From an uncultured Pseudodesulfovibrio sp. (GTDB lineage: Bacteria; Desulfobacterota; Desulfovibrionia; Desulfovibrionales; Desulfovibrionaceae), in the NCBI GenBank assembly GCA_947259235.1, contig CAMYLL010000108.1:1-7833 (forward strand): 7,833 nt of DNA. The letters run 5' to 3'. Numbering within the stretch: the first letter of the stretch is position 1; every line of letters begins with the position of its first letter. Made by a program: the position numbers and the translations under genes. Positions 6,399-7,833 of the stretch are shown here, one piece after another. Under the pieces are notes generated by a model. That model was not told where the DNA came from. It saw nothing but the letters and a program-made list of their open reading frames with translations, and ran no database searches.

Positions 6399-7658
6399 AT
6401 GGATTCCAAGACACTTTACGCCAAGGCCCAGACCCTCATGCCCGGCGGGGTCAACTCCCCCCTGCGCGCCTGCCGCTACGTCAACGCCGAGCCCGTCTTC
6501 ATCGACCGCGCCAAGGGTGCGCGCATGTGGGACGTCGAGGGCCGCGAATACATCGACTACGTCCTCAGCTGGGGCCCCATGATCCTGGGCCACCAGGACC
6601 CGGCCGTGTCCGAGGCCGCGCACCGCGCCGTGGACCACGGCTCCAGCTTCGGCGCGCCCTGCTACGGCGAGATCGCCCTGGCCGAGGAGATATCCAAGCT
6701 CATCCCGTCCATGGAGATGATGCGCATGGTTTCCTCCGGCACCGAGGCGACCATGTCCGCCCTGCGTCTGGCGCGCGGCTACACGGGCCGCAGCAAGCTG
6801 ATCAAGTTTATCGGCAACTATCACGGGCATAACGACGCCTTCCTCGCCGCCGCAGGCTCGGCCGCGGCCACCGTGCCCGGGACCCCCGGCGTGCCCGAGG
6901 AGATCGTCCGCCATACCCTGCTCGCCCAGTACAACGACCTCGACGCCGTGCGCGCCCATTTCGAGGCGAGCGGCGACGAGATCGCCTGCGTCATCGTGGA
7001 GCCCATGGCGGGCAACATGGGGCTGGTCCTGCCCGTGGACGGGTTTCTCCAGGGGCTGCGCGACCTGTGCACCGAGTACGGCGCGCTGCTCATCTTCGAC
7101 GAGGTCATCACCGGCTTCCGGCTGGCCCCGGGCGGGGCGCAGGAGCGGTTCGGCATCACCCCGGACCTGACCACCCTGGGCAAGATCATCGGCGGCGGGT
7201 TCCCCGTGGGATGCTACGGCGGCAGCCGCGAGATCATGGGTCACATGGCCCCGGTGGGCGGCGTGTTCCAGGCGGGCACGCTGTCCGGCAACCCGGTGGC
7301 CATGGCCGCCGGACTGGCCACCCTCAAGCGGCTGCAGGAGTGCGACTATGCCGCCCTCGAGGCCCGCTCCCTTGCCCTGGCCCGCGAGCTGACGGCGATC
7401 ATGGAGTCCAAGGGACAGTCCGTGTACCTCGCCACCATGGCCTCGGCCTTCACCATGTACTTCTCCGACCGGCCGGTGACCAACATGATCGAGTCCGGCA
7501 AAAGTGACTCCGGCGCGTACGCCGCCTACTGGCAGCAGATGCTGGCCCAGGGCATCTACCTCGCCCCGGCGGGCTTCGAGTGCGCCTTCACCTCCTTTGC
7601 CCATACGGACGAGGACTTCGAGAAAACCCTCGAGGCGGCGCGCAAGGTCCGGTTCTAA
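6399..7658 (+). CDS. hemL: HemL, glutamate-1-semialdehyde 2,1-aminomutase
   Basis: This PLP enzyme turns glutamate-1-semialdehyde into 5-aminolevulinate, the last step of the C5 route that feeds heme, siroheme and cobalamin synthesis. The 419 residues match the family size. Motifs seen are [10 protein letters not shown] (15-24), the [13 protein letters not shown] stretch (53-65), [17 protein letters not shown] (111-127), NYHGHND (140-146), FDEVITGFR (233-241) and [17 protein letters not shown] (259-275). Lys262 is the expected Schiff-base lysine. Small departures from the common family wording ([21 protein letters not shown]) do not touch the cofactor site. It is the second gene of the ahbB-hemL operon, with a good AGGAG and a strong terminator just downstream. 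A long minus-strand open frame covers the same DNA but is a codon-bias shadow. Confidence 0.97.
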   Translation: MDSKTLYAKAQTLMPGGVNSPLRACRYVNAEPVFIDRAKGARMWDVEGREYIDYVLSWGPMILGHQDPAVSEAAHRAVDHGSSFGAPCYGEIALAEEISKLIPSMEMMRMVSSGTEATMSALRLARGYTGRSKLIKFIGNYHGHNDAFLAAAGSAAATVPGTPGVPEEIVRHTLLAQYNDLDAVRAHFEASGDEIACVIVEPMAGNMGLVLPVDGFLQGLRDLCTEYGALLIFDEVITGFRLAPGGAQERFGITPDLTTLGKIIGGGFPVGCYGGSREIMGHMAPVGGVFQAGTLSGNPVAMAAGLATLKRLQECDYAALEARSLALARELTAIMESKGQSVYLATMASAFTMYFSDRPVTNMIESGKSDSGAYAAYWQQMLAQGIYLAPAGFECAFTSFAHTDEDFEKTLEAARKVRF

Positions 7659-7678
7659 CCGCCATACAGACGACATCG

Positions 7679-7712
7679 GGCCGGTCGGTTTTTCCGTCCG
7701 GCCTGTTTTCTT
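7679..7712 (+). terminator. Intrinsic terminator of the ahbB-hemL operon
   Basis: Twenty bases after the hemL stop, GGCCGGTCGG (7679-7688) pairs with CCGTCCGGCC (7694-7703) around a TTTTT loop, with a single T-T mismatch. The T-rich tail TGTTTTCTT follows. This is a standard one-way terminator; the minus strand lacks a matching T run. Confidence 0.88.
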
Positions 7713-7833
7713 GGGGCGTCGGGCGCTGTCGGCGGTGGGCGGGCGCAGTTTTTCGCGAAGGCCGGGGCTTCATCCCCGGGTTCGTCCGCGTAATCCGCAA
7801 TGAGGACAAGGAGCCCGCTCCTCTGCTAAAGGG

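Noticed and set aside
6381..7676. Minus-strand open frame of 431 codons opposite hemL
   Set aside because: It mirrors the hemL codons, its protein is repetitive Gly/His/Val/Ala-rich, and it has no recognisable domain.
7762..7779. CCGGGG/CCCCGG hairpin downstream of the hemL terminator
   Set aside because: Six pairs with no T run on either strand. Such stems are common at this GC content, and nothing else in 7713-7833 supports a gene or a regulatory site.
7799..7833. Right-edge sequence resembling a tRNA-Ser anticodon arm (CTGCTAA loop with a short stem)
   Set aside because: No D-arm or acceptor strand is present upstream, and the preceding bases instead form a small GGAG/CTCC hairpin. Chance resemblance is the simplest reading.

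Overview
The window is GC-rich bacterial chromosome and looks like ordinary housekeeping and tetrapyrrole-metabolism DNA. The best guess at the host is a sulfate-reducing desulfovibrio-type bacterium (Desulfovibrionales). This rests on a siroheme-decarboxylase (AhbB-type) gene sitting directly upstream of hemL, an anaerobic-type cobalamin gene (cbiD), and strong GC bias at third codon positions. It is an inference, because there is no rRNA or other direct taxonomic marker here.

Layout, left to right. Bases 1-17 look like the 3' end of a plus-strand tRNA whose body lies outside the window, followed at 81-120 by a long hairpin. Then come six protein-coding genes. On the minus strand, rsgA (220-1335) has its own intrinsic terminator (171-215). 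It is preceded by a long leader with a good sigma70-type promoter (1703-1731), a 16-codon mini-ORF and several hairpins. Upstream of that, also on the minus strand, lies a co-directional cluster read in the order gpsA (4748-5740), a small lipoprotein (4449-4730), a YbjT-like SDR/DUF2867 protein (2851-4362) and cbiD (1780-2854). A promoter in front of gpsA (5773-5801) can drive all four. The SDR stop and the cbiD start overlap as ATGA. cbiD is interrupted by a one-base frameshift at a run of six C's (plus-strand G's 2433-2438).

Divergently, on the plus strand, ahbB (5912-6388) and hemL (6399-7658) form a tight two-gene operon. It has a candidate promoter that would give an almost leaderless mRNA, and a strong intrinsic terminator (7679-7712). 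HemL makes 5-aminolevulinate, the first committed tetrapyrrole precursor. AhbB belongs to the decarboxylase that diverts siroheme into heme in the alternative pathway, and CbiD methylates the corrin ring on the B12 branch. The window therefore touches the entry step and two branches of tetrapyrrole synthesis, alongside phospholipid precursor supply (GpsA) and ribosome maturation (RsgA).

I found no mobile element, CRISPR array, defence system or clearly new multi-gene system. The points most worth checking are the cbiD frameshift, the rsgA leader and the leaderless-looking ahbB start.
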